The translations under genes and the position numbers were made by a program. Shown here in pieces: positions 55,124 to 63,141 of a stretch of DNA of 64,000 nt. The notes under the pieces are model-generated. The model did no database searches and was not told where the DNA came from. It saw only the letters and a list, made by a program, of their open reading frames with translations. The first letter of the stretch is position 1; each line of letters opens with the position of its first letter. The DNA comes from Saccharothrix australiensis. Its GTDB lineage: Bacteria > Actinomycetota > Actinomycetes > Mycobacteriales > Pseudonocardiaceae. The stretch spans positions 4,675,501 through 4,739,500 of the forward strand of contig NZ_RBXO01000001.1 of the NCBI RefSeq assembly GCF_003634935.1, written 5' to 3'.

Positions 55124-55576
55124 ATGGCTACCTCTACCACCCGTACCGCACGACGTCCGGTGCAGGTTGCCGCGCTGCTGGTGGGCGCGTTGTTCCTGCT
55201 GGTCGGGCTGCTCGGCTTCATCCCCGGCGTGACCTCGGGCGACCTGGCGTTCGCCGGGCCGCACTCGGGCGCGCTGCTGTTCGGCCTGTTCGCGGTGTCG
55301 GTGCTGCACAACCTCGTGCACCTGCTGTTCGGGGTGCTCGGCGTGGTGGCCTCGAAGTGGCGCGGCGCGTCCAGGGTGTTCCTCGTCGTCGGTGGCGGCG
55401 TGTACCTGCTGCTGTGGGTCTACGGCTCGTTCATCGGCCACGGCGGACCGCTGCCCGTGAACGCGGCGGACAACTGGCTGCACTTCGGCCTCGGTGTCGC
55501 GATGATCGCGCTCGGCGTGGCGACCACGGCGGTGGAGCGGTCGCGGGGGCAGTACCCGGGACGCGAGCAGTATTGA
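55124..55576 (+). CDS. DUF4383-family small membrane protein
   Basis: This 150-residue protein has four predicted membrane helices: VAALLVGALFLLVGLLGFIP, GALLFGLFAVSVLHNLVHLL, VFLVVGGGVYLLLWVYGSF and NWLHFGLGVAMIALGVATTA. The LHNLVHLLFGVLGVVAS and NAADNWLHFGLG segments match the actinobacterial DUF4383 family, which has no known function. ATG 55124 is preferred over GTG 55121 because GGAAGGA then sits 6 bases upstream. It is a single-gene unit between two strong hairpins. Confidence 0.9.
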   Translation: MATSTTRTARRPVQVAALLVGALFLLVGLLGFIPGVTSGDLAFAGPHSGALLFGLFAVSVLHNLVHLLFGVLGVVASKWRGASRVFLVVGGGVYLLLWVYGSFIGHGGPLPVNAADNWLHFGLGVAMIALGVATTAVERSRGQYPGREQY

Positions 55577-55629
55577 ATGGCCCGACTCCGTCGGGCGGCT
55601 CGGCCGCCTGGGAGTCGGCGGCACACGGG

Positions 55630-55670
55630 GCGGGTCCCGCCGATCGAAAAGCGTGATCGGCGGGACCCGC
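55630..55670. terminator. 16-bp perfect-stem bidirectional terminator
   Basis: GCGGGTCCCGCCGATC and its exact complement enclose a 9-base loop (55646-55654) between the convergent DUF4383 and DNA ligase genes. Confidence 0.88.
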
Positions 55671-55730
55671 GCCGTGAACCACCGACGCGGCCTCGCGGGG
55701 GCGCGTGCGGGAGGGAGCGGGGAGGCGAGA

Positions 55731-55807
55731 GGGGCCGGAGGGCCGGAAGGGGCTCGGGCCAAGGGCGTGGTCAGGGTGGGGCTCGGGGCCGAGGGCGTGC
55801 TCAGGGT
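55731..55807. repeat. G-rich tract with quadruplex motif and 29/30-bp tandem duplication
   Basis: Four G-runs (55731-55758) with loops of 5, 6 and 3 bases fit a G-quadruplex pattern. A 29-bp block (55749-55777) is repeated as 55778-55807, and the second copy contains the ligase stop codon. It looks like a small duplication of the gene's 3' end. Confidence 0.55.
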
Positions 55808-56757
55808 TGTATGTCGTCGGGGGTCTTGTCCGGGCGTAGGCCGCGCCACGAGGCGTGGCGTAGGCGGCCCTCGGTGGTGAACGTGCGGTACTCGACCTCG
55901 CCTACCAGGTCGGGGTGGGTCCAGTGGGCGGCTCGGGCGTGGTCGGGTGGCACCGCGTCGACGAAGGGCGGGTCCGGCCGTTCCCGTGCCCGCAGGCGCT
56001 CGTGCAGGTCGGCGAGGCTCGCCGCGGTGAAGCCGGTGCCGACCTTCCCCACGTACCGCGGGCCGTCCGGGCCGGGCACGCCGAGCAGGAGCGAGCCCAC
56101 GGTGCCCGCGCGCCTGCCGTCGCCGGGCTGCCAGCCGCCGACGACGACCTCCCGCGTGCGCACGAGCGGGACCTTGACCCACGACCGGGAGCGGCGTCCG
56201 GGCTCGTAGCGGGACGTCACCTTCTTGGCGACCACGCCCTCCAGGCCGTGGTCGCGGGCGGTCGACAGCACGTCCTCGCCGTGCACGCCGGTGAAGCACG
56301 GCGGCACCCGGACCGCGTCGGCGGACAGGGCGAGCCCGTGCAGGAGTTCCCGCCGCCGCTCGTAGGGCTGATCGACCAGCCGCGTGCCGCCCGCGTGCAG
56401 CAGGTCGAACGCGTAGTAGACGACCGGCACCCGGCGCAGCAGCGCCTCGTCCGGCCGCCCGACGTGCATCCTCGACTGCAACCGCCCGAAACTGGGGCGC
56501 CCGGCCTCCAGCGCCACGATCTCGCCGTCCAGCACCACGCCGTCGACCAGCGCGCCGAGCGCACCCACCTCGGGGTAGGTCCGGGACACCTCCAGGTCGT
56601 TGCGGGTCATCAGGCGCAGCCGCCGGTCCAGCACGTAGGCGACCGCGCGCACACCGTCCCACTTGAACTCGAACGCCCAGCCCGGCCCATCCGGCAGCGC
56701 GCCGGCGGTGGCCAGCATCGGCCGGACGAGGTCCGGGAACACCGCGCGTTGCTCCAT
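55801..56757 (-). CDS. ATP-dependent DNA ligase (LigD/LigC-type catalytic domain)
   Basis: This 318-residue ligase seals nicks with ATP, as in bacterial end joining. The nucleotidyl-accepting lysine is K32 in FEFKWDGVRA (motif I). Further motifs are VLDGEIVAL (III), YYAFDLLHAGG, GVVAKKVTSRYEPG (IV) and SWVKVPLV (V), then an OB-fold end (LLLGVPGPDGPRYVGKVGTGF). There is no polymerase or nuclease domain attached; a matching polymerase-domain gene lies at 52544-53488 on the opposite strand. The ATG at 56757 is followed by MEQRAVFPDLVRPMLA, a standard start for the family. Confidence 0.96.
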   Translation of the reverse strand: MEQRAVFPDLVRPMLATAGALPDGPGWAFEFKWDGVRAVAYVLDRRLRLMTRNDLEVSRTYPEVGALGALVDGVVLDGEIVALEAGRPSFGRLQSRMHVGRPDEALLRRVPVVYYAFDLLHAGGTRLVDQPYERRRELLHGLALSADAVRVPPCFTGVHGEDVLSTARDHGLEGVVAKKVTSRYEPGRRSRSWVKVPLVRTREVVVGGWQPGDGRRAGTVGSLLLGVPGPDGPRYVGKVGTGFTAASLADLHERLRARERPDPPFVDAVPPDHARAAHWTHPDLVGEVEYRTFTTEGRLRHASWRGLRPDKTPDDIQP

Positions 56758-56851
56758 CGCGACCGTCCCGTTCAGACGGTCCCCCTCACGCGGTCAGTGT
56801 CACCCGGACGGCCCAGCCCCGCACGTCGTGCCCGGCGGCCGGGTCCGGTAC

Positions 56852-56887
56852 CGGCGCGCCGGCGCCCCGAGGGGCGTCGGCGCGCCG
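56852..56887 (-). terminator. Long GC hairpin terminator after the 45-residue gene
   Basis: About 17 nearly continuous base pairs (one G-T) fold around the gag at 56869, 5 bases beyond the small gene's stop on the minus strand. It separates that gene from the DNA ligase. Confidence 0.8.
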
Positions 56888-56891
56888 CGGC

Positions 56892-57029
56892 TCAGGACGG
56901 CTGGGCCTGCTCCGACTCCGGGAACGGGTCCGGCGTCTTCTCCCGCAGGTCCCGCGCGGCGGCCTCGGCCTCGTCGATGAGCTGCTGGGTCCGCTCGAGC
57001 TGCCGCTCGTCGGGTTCCGGTGTGGTCAT
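56892..57029 (-). CDS. 45-residue hypothetical protein
   Basis: A short gene reads MTTPEPDERQLERTQQLIDE onward and ends PESEQAQPS. An ideal ribosome site (GAGGAGG, about 6 bases before the ATG) and a strong terminator right after the stop support it as a real gene. Codons are of the C/G-ending kind seen in neighbouring genes. The middle is a charged, Ala/Glu-rich amphipathic helix; the ends are disordered. No function is recognised. Confidence 0.7.
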   Translation of the reverse strand: MTTPEPDERQLERTQQLIDEAEAAARDLREKTPDPFPESEQAQPS

Positions 57030-57653
57030 CCGATCCTCCTCGGTGGTCGCCCGGAGGGTTGCCGGCGCCGGGCGCGGTCAACCGCGAGGTCGACGGTTGC
57101 GCGCGACCGGAGCACCGATCGCCTTCTCCCCGGATTGATCAGGGCACGACTTTTCCGATTCCTCCTCGGTTTTCCGCGAGCGCGGCAAGTTACCCCAGAC
57201 CCCCTTTGCGAACTCCGTAATACTGCGCCTGTTGAGCCGTCCGTGTCGGCCGACCCCTGATCGTTTCGGTCGGTTGACCTCGCCGTTACCGAACGGTGTC
57301 CGCCAATTCTCGCCAGAGGCGGGGTGAACTTAGGCCGGTCGAGTGAACGCCGCCGCGCGCGGTAACAGCCAGTCGCTGATGGTGTATACCTCGGATATCC
57401 ACATCGAATTCGACCCACCACGGAGTGACGGAGCGCTGTCCACCGAGGCCGAGCCAGCTGTCCGCACAAGTGCGGAGGACTTCACCGTGCGCGCCTTTTC
57501 CCTGCCGTCCCGCTCGCCGGACCACATTCCTCGATGCGACCCGACATGGCGTCAAGGCTGCTGGAACCCCAGTTCAGCGCGATGAAGAAGGCTGGACCGC
57601 CCCGCTGCGCGCAAAAACCGCCACGACACCGAAGGGCAAGCGAGGGCAGAGAG
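57030..57653. other. 624-bp intergenic region upstream of the vWA operon
   Basis: No gene is supported; this is the longest locally AT-richer stretch in the window. It includes TTGACC at 57274, TATACC at 57385-57390 and a TCCGCAC-2-GTGCGGA hairpin at 57461-57476. It probably holds the promoter(s) for the vWA operon and for the divergent 45-residue gene. Short open frames here use codons unlike the flanking genes. Confidence 0.55.
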
Positions 57654-59996
57654 TTGACCGCAACGGCAACCGGTCACGCGGCGCGTGCCGCGCGCTTTTT
57701 CCGCACGTCCCTGGTGGCCGTGTTCGCGCTCACCGCGGCGACGGCCCCGGTGTCCGCCGCCGGAACGGCGGGTGCGGCCCGGCAGGACGATCCGCAGGTC
57801 CAGCCGCTGCACATGGTGGTGCTGGTCGACGAATCGAGCAGCATCGACCAGTCCGCGCTGGACCGGGAGAAGGAGGCCGCGCTGCTGATCGCGCTCGGTG
57901 AATTCGCACCGGGTTCCACGGTCAGTGTGGCGGGATTCGCCAGCGACAACGACGCCGACGGCCCGCAACTGGCGGTGGAACCGGGCTGCGGGCCGACCGC
58001 GGTGAAATCCGCGCAGGACCGCGAAACGCTCTCCTCGTGCGTGCAGAAGCTCACCAGGCGCGAGCCGGGGCAGGGCGACGGCACCGACCACGTGAGCGCC
58101 CTGCGCAAGGCCCTGGTCGACCTGCGGTCCGCGCCGAAGGACCAGCCGAAGATCGTCTTCCTGCTCACCGACGGCAACCTGAACGTCGCGGACAGCCCGC
58201 TGTGGGGCAAGGACAACGCGGGCGACCTCCGCAACCGGGCCGCCCGCGACGCGCTGCGCGGTGAGCTGGCCAACGCGAAGAACGCCGGCGTGCAGCTGTG
58301 GCCGCTGGGCTTCGGCGCCGACATCGACGAGGGCAGGCTGGCGGAGTTCGCGGCGGGCGGCCACCAGCAGACCTGCGCCGAGAAGTCGCCGCCGCCCAGG
58401 GCCACGGTCGTCGCCGACCCGAACGACGTCGTGCGGACCATGCTGGAGGCGTTCAGCGCGGCCCGGTGCGCCGGCGCGGGCGCGCTGGTGGAGACGACGT
58501 CGAAGCCGGGCGGCACGGTCGAGGCGGTGGTCGACATCCCCGCCATCGCCACCGACGGGTCCATCGTGGTGTTCCGCCGCGACCCGCGCATCCAGGTCTC
58601 CTACGAGGACCCCGAGGGCCGCGCGGTGCCCAAGTCCGGCGACCAGGGCGACTCGACCTTCCAGGTCAGCGGCGAGCAGGACTCGGTCGAGGCGCTGCGG
58701 GTGGTCAACCCGGTGCCCGGCAAGTGGAAGATCAAGCTCACCACGCCCGAGGGCGGCCCGGCGCAGCGCGTGACGTCCACGGTCGTCTGGCAGGGCGCGG
58801 CCCGCGCGCTGATGACGGTGGACAACCCGACGCCCGCCGCCGGGCAGCAGGTGGCGATCAGCGTCTCGCTCCAGACCAGGCGGCGCACGGTCACCGACCC
58901 GGCCTCGCTGTCCGGGCTGACCTTCTCGGCGGCCATCGGGGGCGACGGCTTCCAGCGCTTCCCCGTGCCGCTGGCCGACGACGGCCGGGCGCCCGACGCC
59001 GAGGCCGCCGACGGCGTGTTCAGCGGCGCGGGCACGATACCCGCCGGCGCCGGCGGCGAGCTGCGGTTCACCGGCGGCGTGTCCGGCATCGGCATCCAGG
59101 GCGACGAGCGCACCCAGAACGGCCGGGTCGCGAGCGGACCGGCCCGCGTCCGCGCCGTCACGCGCCTGACCACCACCGAGCCGTTCACCCCGCCCGGCGG
59201 CACGCGCGCGGGCGAGCTGAGCGTCACCAACGACAGCGGACGGCCGCGCAAGGTCCGGCTGGTGGTCGGCAACCCCGGTCCGGGCACGGTCGTCGCCGTC
59301 TCACCCGCGGTGCTCGACCTGCCGCCGTCCGGCGAGAGCAAGCACCCGTTCACCCTCCAGTTCGCCGAGAACACCGTCATCGGCGTCAACTCCGGCGTCA
59401 TCCGGGTCGTCGACGACGCCGACCCGGACACCGTGTGGCACTCGCTCCAGTTCACCGTCGCCGTGTCCTACCCGCCGACGCTGTTCGAGCGGCTGCTGTG
59501 GCTGTGGATCACGCTGGCCGCGGTGGTCGCCCTCATGGCGGTGTTCCTGCTGGCGCGGTTCGCCCGGCGCAAGCGCCACCGGGACGTGCGCGGGCTGCGG
59601 GTGCAGTTGGACCGGGCCGGCCGGTCCACCTCGCTGCACGCGCCGGACAAGCCGGCGCAGGTGTTCCGGTTCACCGCCAAGGAGTCCGACGGCGCGCTGG
59701 TGGTCAACCACGCCACCCCCGCCGAGAACGCCTACGAGCTGCGGCGCGCCGACGACGGTCGGCTCGTGCTGCGGCACCTCGACGGCCGGACGCTGGACCT
59801 GCGCGTCGGCCACCCCGAGCACATCGCCCCGGACGTGGAGCTGACCTGCCACGACGAGCGCCGGGCCCGCCCGCCGCGGACGCGCGCGCCCCGCCCGGCC
59901 GCGCCACCGCCGTCACCGCCGACCAGGGCCGCGGCGTCGGCCCACCGCAACTCCGGCCCGACCGCCGGCCCACCCGCCGACGACGACCTGCTGTGA
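57654..59996 (+). CDS. Membrane-anchored von Willebrand factor A domain protein
   Basis: This 780-residue surface protein has a signal peptide (RFFRTSLVAVFALTAATAPV) and a vWA domain (about residues 52-240). The metal-ion site is complete: DESSS at D59, a Thr in DGTDHVSALRKAL and TDGNLN. Beta-rich regions then follow. One transmembrane helix (LLWLWITLAAVVALMAVFLL, about 613-636) precedes a basic cytoplasmic tail of about 145 residues ending in a Pro-rich stretch. The TTG at 57654 is chosen because GAGG lies 7 bases upstream. The in-frame region before it, including an ATG at 57582, uses rare codons such as CAA, AAA, AGA and CGA. It is the first gene of an operon with a tubulin-like protein and probably binds a protein ligand outside the membrane. 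Confidence 0.88.
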   Translation: MTATATGHAARAARFFRTSLVAVFALTAATAPVSAAGTAGAARQDDPQVQPLHMVVLVDESSSIDQSALDREKEAALLIALGEFAPGSTVSVAGFASDNDADGPQLAVEPGCGPTAVKSAQDRETLSSCVQKLTRREPGQGDGTDHVSALRKALVDLRSAPKDQPKIVFLLTDGNLNVADSPLWGKDNAGDLRNRAARDALRGELANAKNAGVQLWPLGFGADIDEGRLAEFAAGGHQQTCAEKSPPPRATVVADPNDVVRTMLEAFSAARCAGAGALVETTSKPGGTVEAVVDIPAIATDGSIVVFRRDPRIQVSYEDPEGRAVPKSGDQGDSTFQVSGEQDSVEALRVVNPVPGKWKIKLTTPEGGPAQRVTSTVVWQGAARALMTVDNPTPAAGQQVAISVSLQTRRRTVTDPASLSGLTFSAAIGGDGFQRFPVPLADDGRAPDAEAADGVFSGAGTIPAGAGGELRFTGGVSGIGIQGDERTQNGRVASGPARVRAVTRLTTTEPFTPPGGTRAGELSVTNDSGRPRKVRLVVGNPGPGTVVAVSPAVLDLPPSGESKHPFTLQFAENTVIGVNSGVIRVVDDADPDTVWHSLQFTVAVSYPPTLFERLLWLWITLAAVVALMAVFLLARFARRKRHRDVRGLRVQLDRAGRSTSLHAPDKPAQVFRFTAKESDGALVVNHATPAENAYELRRADDGRLVLRHLDGRTLDLRVGHPEHIAPDVELTCHDERRARPPRTRAPRPAAPPPSPPTRAAASAHRNSGPTAGPPADDDLL

Positions 59997-60021
59997 ACCC
60001 TGGACCGGACGAGGAGCACCC

Positions 60022-63000
60022 ATGAAGATCTACCAACCGGTCCTGTTCGTGGGACTGGGCGGCACCGGCTGCCTGATCGGCGCGGAGCTGGAGCGCAGGC
60101 TGCGCGGCGAGCTGTGCGGCCCGGACGGCACGAACCTCCAGGAGCTGCTGAGCACGGAGAACGCCCTGCCGTACCAGCTCCCGTCGTGCCTCCAGTTCGT
60201 CTACGCCGACCTCAGCGAGGACGAGTTCACCCGCCTCCAGCGCCGGGTGGTGCCCGGCGAGGAGCACCTGCCCGCCGCCGAGCGGACCATGCACCTGGTC
60301 AAGGACCTCGTGCCGCGCCAGGACACCTACCCCGAGGTGGCGCGCAGCCTGCGCCTCAACGCGGGCGGCGCGGTGGACTGGCTGCCGCCGGTGGACGGCG
60401 AGCCCCGCATCGGCCCGCTGGCCAAGGGCGCTGGCCAGTTCCCCACGGTGGGCCGGGCCGCGCTGTTCGAGACGCTGCGCACCGGCCTCGGCCCGGTGCA
60501 GGGCCCGATCAACCGGGCGATCGGCGCGATCAACAAGTCGGCGGGCGAGCTGACGCGGCTGGGCGGCAGGCTCAACGGCTCGTGCGACGTGTTCGTGGCG
60601 TTCTCGGTGGCGGGCGGCACCGGCAGCGGGATCTTCTACGACTACCTGCACCTGGTCGGGGACGCGTTGGCGCGCAACGGCTACCGGGCCCGGATCTACC
60701 CGCTGGTGCTGATGCCGTCGGCGTTCGACGAGGGCCTGGGCGGCGGTCGGCCGGCGCGGCTGAACGCGGGCCGCGCGCTGCTGGACCTGTTCCGGCTGGT
60801 GGACGACCAGAACTCGCAGTCGGCGGGCACCGAGCTGAACGACGCGGGCATCACCGGCGCGCTGTCGGTGCGCTACCCCACCGGCGAGGAGCTGCGGTTG
60901 CGCGCGGGCACGGCGCAGACCGCGTTCCTGTTCAGCCGCAGCGCGGGCGTGGAGCGGGAGGACCTGCACCGGTCGGTGGTGTCGCTGATGCTGTCGCTGA
61001 TCGGCACCGGCCCCACCGAGGGCAGCGCGCTGGCGCAGGGCACCGACCGGATCTACCAGTCCTTCGCCGACGACTTCGTCAACCGCGCCGCGGAGCGGGA
61101 GCTGCCCTCGCCCAGCGGCATCGGCAACCGGGGCGTGTCCACCAGCCTGGTGGCCTCGCTGACCGTGCCGGTGGACGAGCTGGCCGAGCTGGTCGGCTCG
61201 CGGCTGCTGGCCGAGGCGGTCACCGAGCTGGTGGAGCCGCCGCCGGGGCGCGCGGAGAACAACCGCGAGGCCATCGAGCAGTTCTTCACGGGGTCCAATC
61301 TGGACGCGCTGCGGCTGCGGGCCCCGATCGAGTTCACCGAGCCGCCGATCGCGATCGGGGCCGAGGCGGTCCTGCGGGCGCTCAACACCCGCGTGCAGAC
61401 CCTGGAGTCGGCGCTCACCGCGCTGGAGCAGCAGCTGGTGCAGCGGGTGCCGAAGCTCGCGCAGGACTTCGACCCGCAGCGCGCGGCCGAGCTGCTGCTC
61501 GGCGAGCTGGACCTGTTCCGCCTGCACCGGGTGTTCGCCGGGCACCCGGCCCTGGCCGACCCGGCCGACCAGCGCGGCTTCGCCCGCATCCTGGAGAGCA
61601 GGCGGGGCGAGCCGGAGGCGCCCGCCGGCCTGACCCTCGCGCCGCCGCAGGCCCAGCAGATCCGCAACCGGCTGTTCAGCCGGGTGAAGTGGGCCGACCC
61701 GGTGGTGCGCGAGGCGATCGACGACCAGAACCGCTGGTACAAGTGGCGGGCGCGGCGGCTGTGGCACGCGGCGTGGGACGAGCAGTCGCTGCGCTGGGAG
61801 CGGACGCTGCGCCGCGCCGACCTCGAACTGCGGTCCACCGTGGACGCCTTCCTGGAGCACGCCCGGTCCGACGCGCCGCGGTTCCGGCGGCGGGCCCGCG
61901 AGCTGTACCGGCCGCGGGTGGGCGTGTCCTACCTGCTGCCGCCGCAGGGCGGCGACCTGGAGCCGTTCTACCAGGCGGTGCGGCGGCGGTTCATCGAGGT
62001 GTACGCGGGGCAGGGCAGGCTGCGGCCGACCGCCACCACCGGCGAGCTGGTCAACGAGATCCTGGGCGCGGAGGCGTGGCGGACGGCGTACCGGACGGCC
62101 GTGCAGGGCGACCCGCACCAGGCAGTGGGCACGGTGCGCGACCGGCTCAAGCGCGAGGTGCAGCTGATGTTCCGGCACAAGGACCCGGAGACCAAGCCGC
62201 TGCTGCCCGCGTTGCAGGACCTGCTGGCGGCGGCGGCCGGGTCGGACGTGGCGACGGTCGGCGAGGACGACCTGGCCCAGTTCCGCCAGAAGGTCGCGGG
62301 CCTGGTGCCGGGCGGGTTCACACCGCCGGGCGCGGGACCGATGAAGGTGCTGTTCACCTACCCGGCCGACAGCGCGAACCCGGACGTCCAGCGCTACCTC
62401 CAGCAGGAGGTGAACTTCCACCGCGACGCGGAGACCGTGGTCGACTTCCGGCCCACCAGCGCCGAGTCGATGGCGGTGGTGCTGTTCCGCACGTCGATGA
62501 GCGTCACCGAGGTGCCGGAGCTGCGCGAGGTGCTGCGCACGTGGGCGGACGCACAGCGGCGGCCGATGGACCACGACTTCCTGAAGTGGCGGCAGCGCAC
62601 CGGCTACGACTACAGCTACCTGGCCACCGCCGAGGAGCACCGGGTGCTGATCCTGCACCGGCTGCTGTGCGCGCTGTGGAACGGGCAGGTGCAGGTCGAG
62701 GGCGACCCGGAGTCGCCGACGGCGATCGTGGTCCGGCTGGGCGGGCACGACGAGGTGTCCATGCGGCTGGGCCTGACCGACTACTTCCGGATGTCGTCGT
62801 GGGCCAGCGTGCTGTCGGCGTACGAGGAGTGGACGCTCACCGACGACGAGGGCATCCGCCGCGACTTCGGGGCGCGGTTGATGACCGTGCTGCCGCACCG
62901 GGTGGACGAGACGCCGAACCCGCCGTCGGACCTGTACCGGACGGTGGTGAAGCTGGCCCGCGACCAGGCGGCGTCGATCAACGCGGCGCTCAGCGGGCTG

Positions 63001-63141
63001 GGCAAGGCGGGCGCGAGCCGCGCCGCGCAGCTGCGCGCGTTCTGGACCGGGACGTTCCCGGCCGCGCTCGACCTGCCGTTCCGCGCCAACGCGCCGGTGC
63101 AGGCGTCGCTGCGGGAGCTCGAGGAGTGGATGGACCGATGA
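60022..63141 (+). CDS. Large tubulin/FtsZ-like GTPase-superfamily protein
   Basis: This 1039-residue cytoplasmic protein has an N-terminal nucleotide-binding fold. VLFVGLGGTGCLIGAELE (residues 8-25) takes the place of the FtsZ T1 loop. FSVAGGTGSGIFYDYLH (about 194-210) matches the tubulin/FtsZ signature GGTGSG. The remaining 600 or so residues are helical and arginine-rich, with no further family recognised. FtsZ is about 400 residues, so this is a tubulin-like protein with a large added region. The ATG is preceded by GAGGAG. It sits 25 bases after the membrane vWA gene and overlaps the next gene (ATGA), so the three probably form one complex. A filament- or membrane-remodelling role is a family-based guess. 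Confidence 0.88.
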   Translation: MKIYQPVLFVGLGGTGCLIGAELERRLRGELCGPDGTNLQELLSTENALPYQLPSCLQFVYADLSEDEFTRLQRRVVPGEEHLPAAERTMHLVKDLVPRQDTYPEVARSLRLNAGGAVDWLPPVDGEPRIGPLAKGAGQFPTVGRAALFETLRTGLGPVQGPINRAIGAINKSAGELTRLGGRLNGSCDVFVAFSVAGGTGSGIFYDYLHLVGDALARNGYRARIYPLVLMPSAFDEGLGGGRPARLNAGRALLDLFRLVDDQNSQSAGTELNDAGITGALSVRYPTGEELRLRAGTAQTAFLFSRSAGVEREDLHRSVVSLMLSLIGTGPTEGSALAQGTDRIYQSFADDFVNRAAERELPSPSGIGNRGVSTSLVASLTVPVDELAELVGSRLLAEAVTELVEPPPGRAENNREAIEQFFTGSNLDALRLRAPIEFTEPPIAIGAEAVLRALNTRVQTLESALTALEQQLVQRVPKLAQDFDPQRAAELLLGELDLFRLHRVFAGHPALADPADQRGFARILESRRGEPEAPAGLTLAPPQAQQIRNRLFSRVKWADPVVREAIDDQNRWYKWRARRLWHAAWDEQSLRWERTLRRADLELRSTVDAFLEHARSDAPRFRRRARELYRPRVGVSYLLPPQGGDLEPFYQAVRRRFIEVYAGQGRLRPTATTGELVNEILGAEAWRTAYRTAVQGDPHQAVGTVRDRLKREVQLMFRHKDPETKPLLPALQDLLAAAAGSDVATVGEDDLAQFRQKVAGLVPGGFTPPGAGPMKVLFTYPADSANPDVQRYLQQEVNFHRDAETVVDFRPTSAESMAVVLFRTSMSVTEVPELREVLRTWADAQRRPMDHDFLKWRQRTGYDYSYLATAEEHRVLILHRLLCALWNGQVQVEGDPESPTAIVVRLGGHDEVSMRLGLTDYFRMSSWASVLSAYEEWTLTDDEGIRRDFGARLMTVLPHRVDETPNPPSDLYRTVVKLARDQAASINAALSGLGKAGASRAAQLRAFWTGTFPAALDLPFRANAPVQASLRELEEWMDR

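Noticed and set aside
57487..57585. 32-codon open frame with a good ribosome site whose stop overlaps an ATG at 57582
   Set aside because: It looked like a coupled leader peptide, but its codons, and those between 57582 and 57654, are unlike real genes here (TTT, ATT, CAA, AAA, AGA). The signal peptide fits the TTG at 57654 better.
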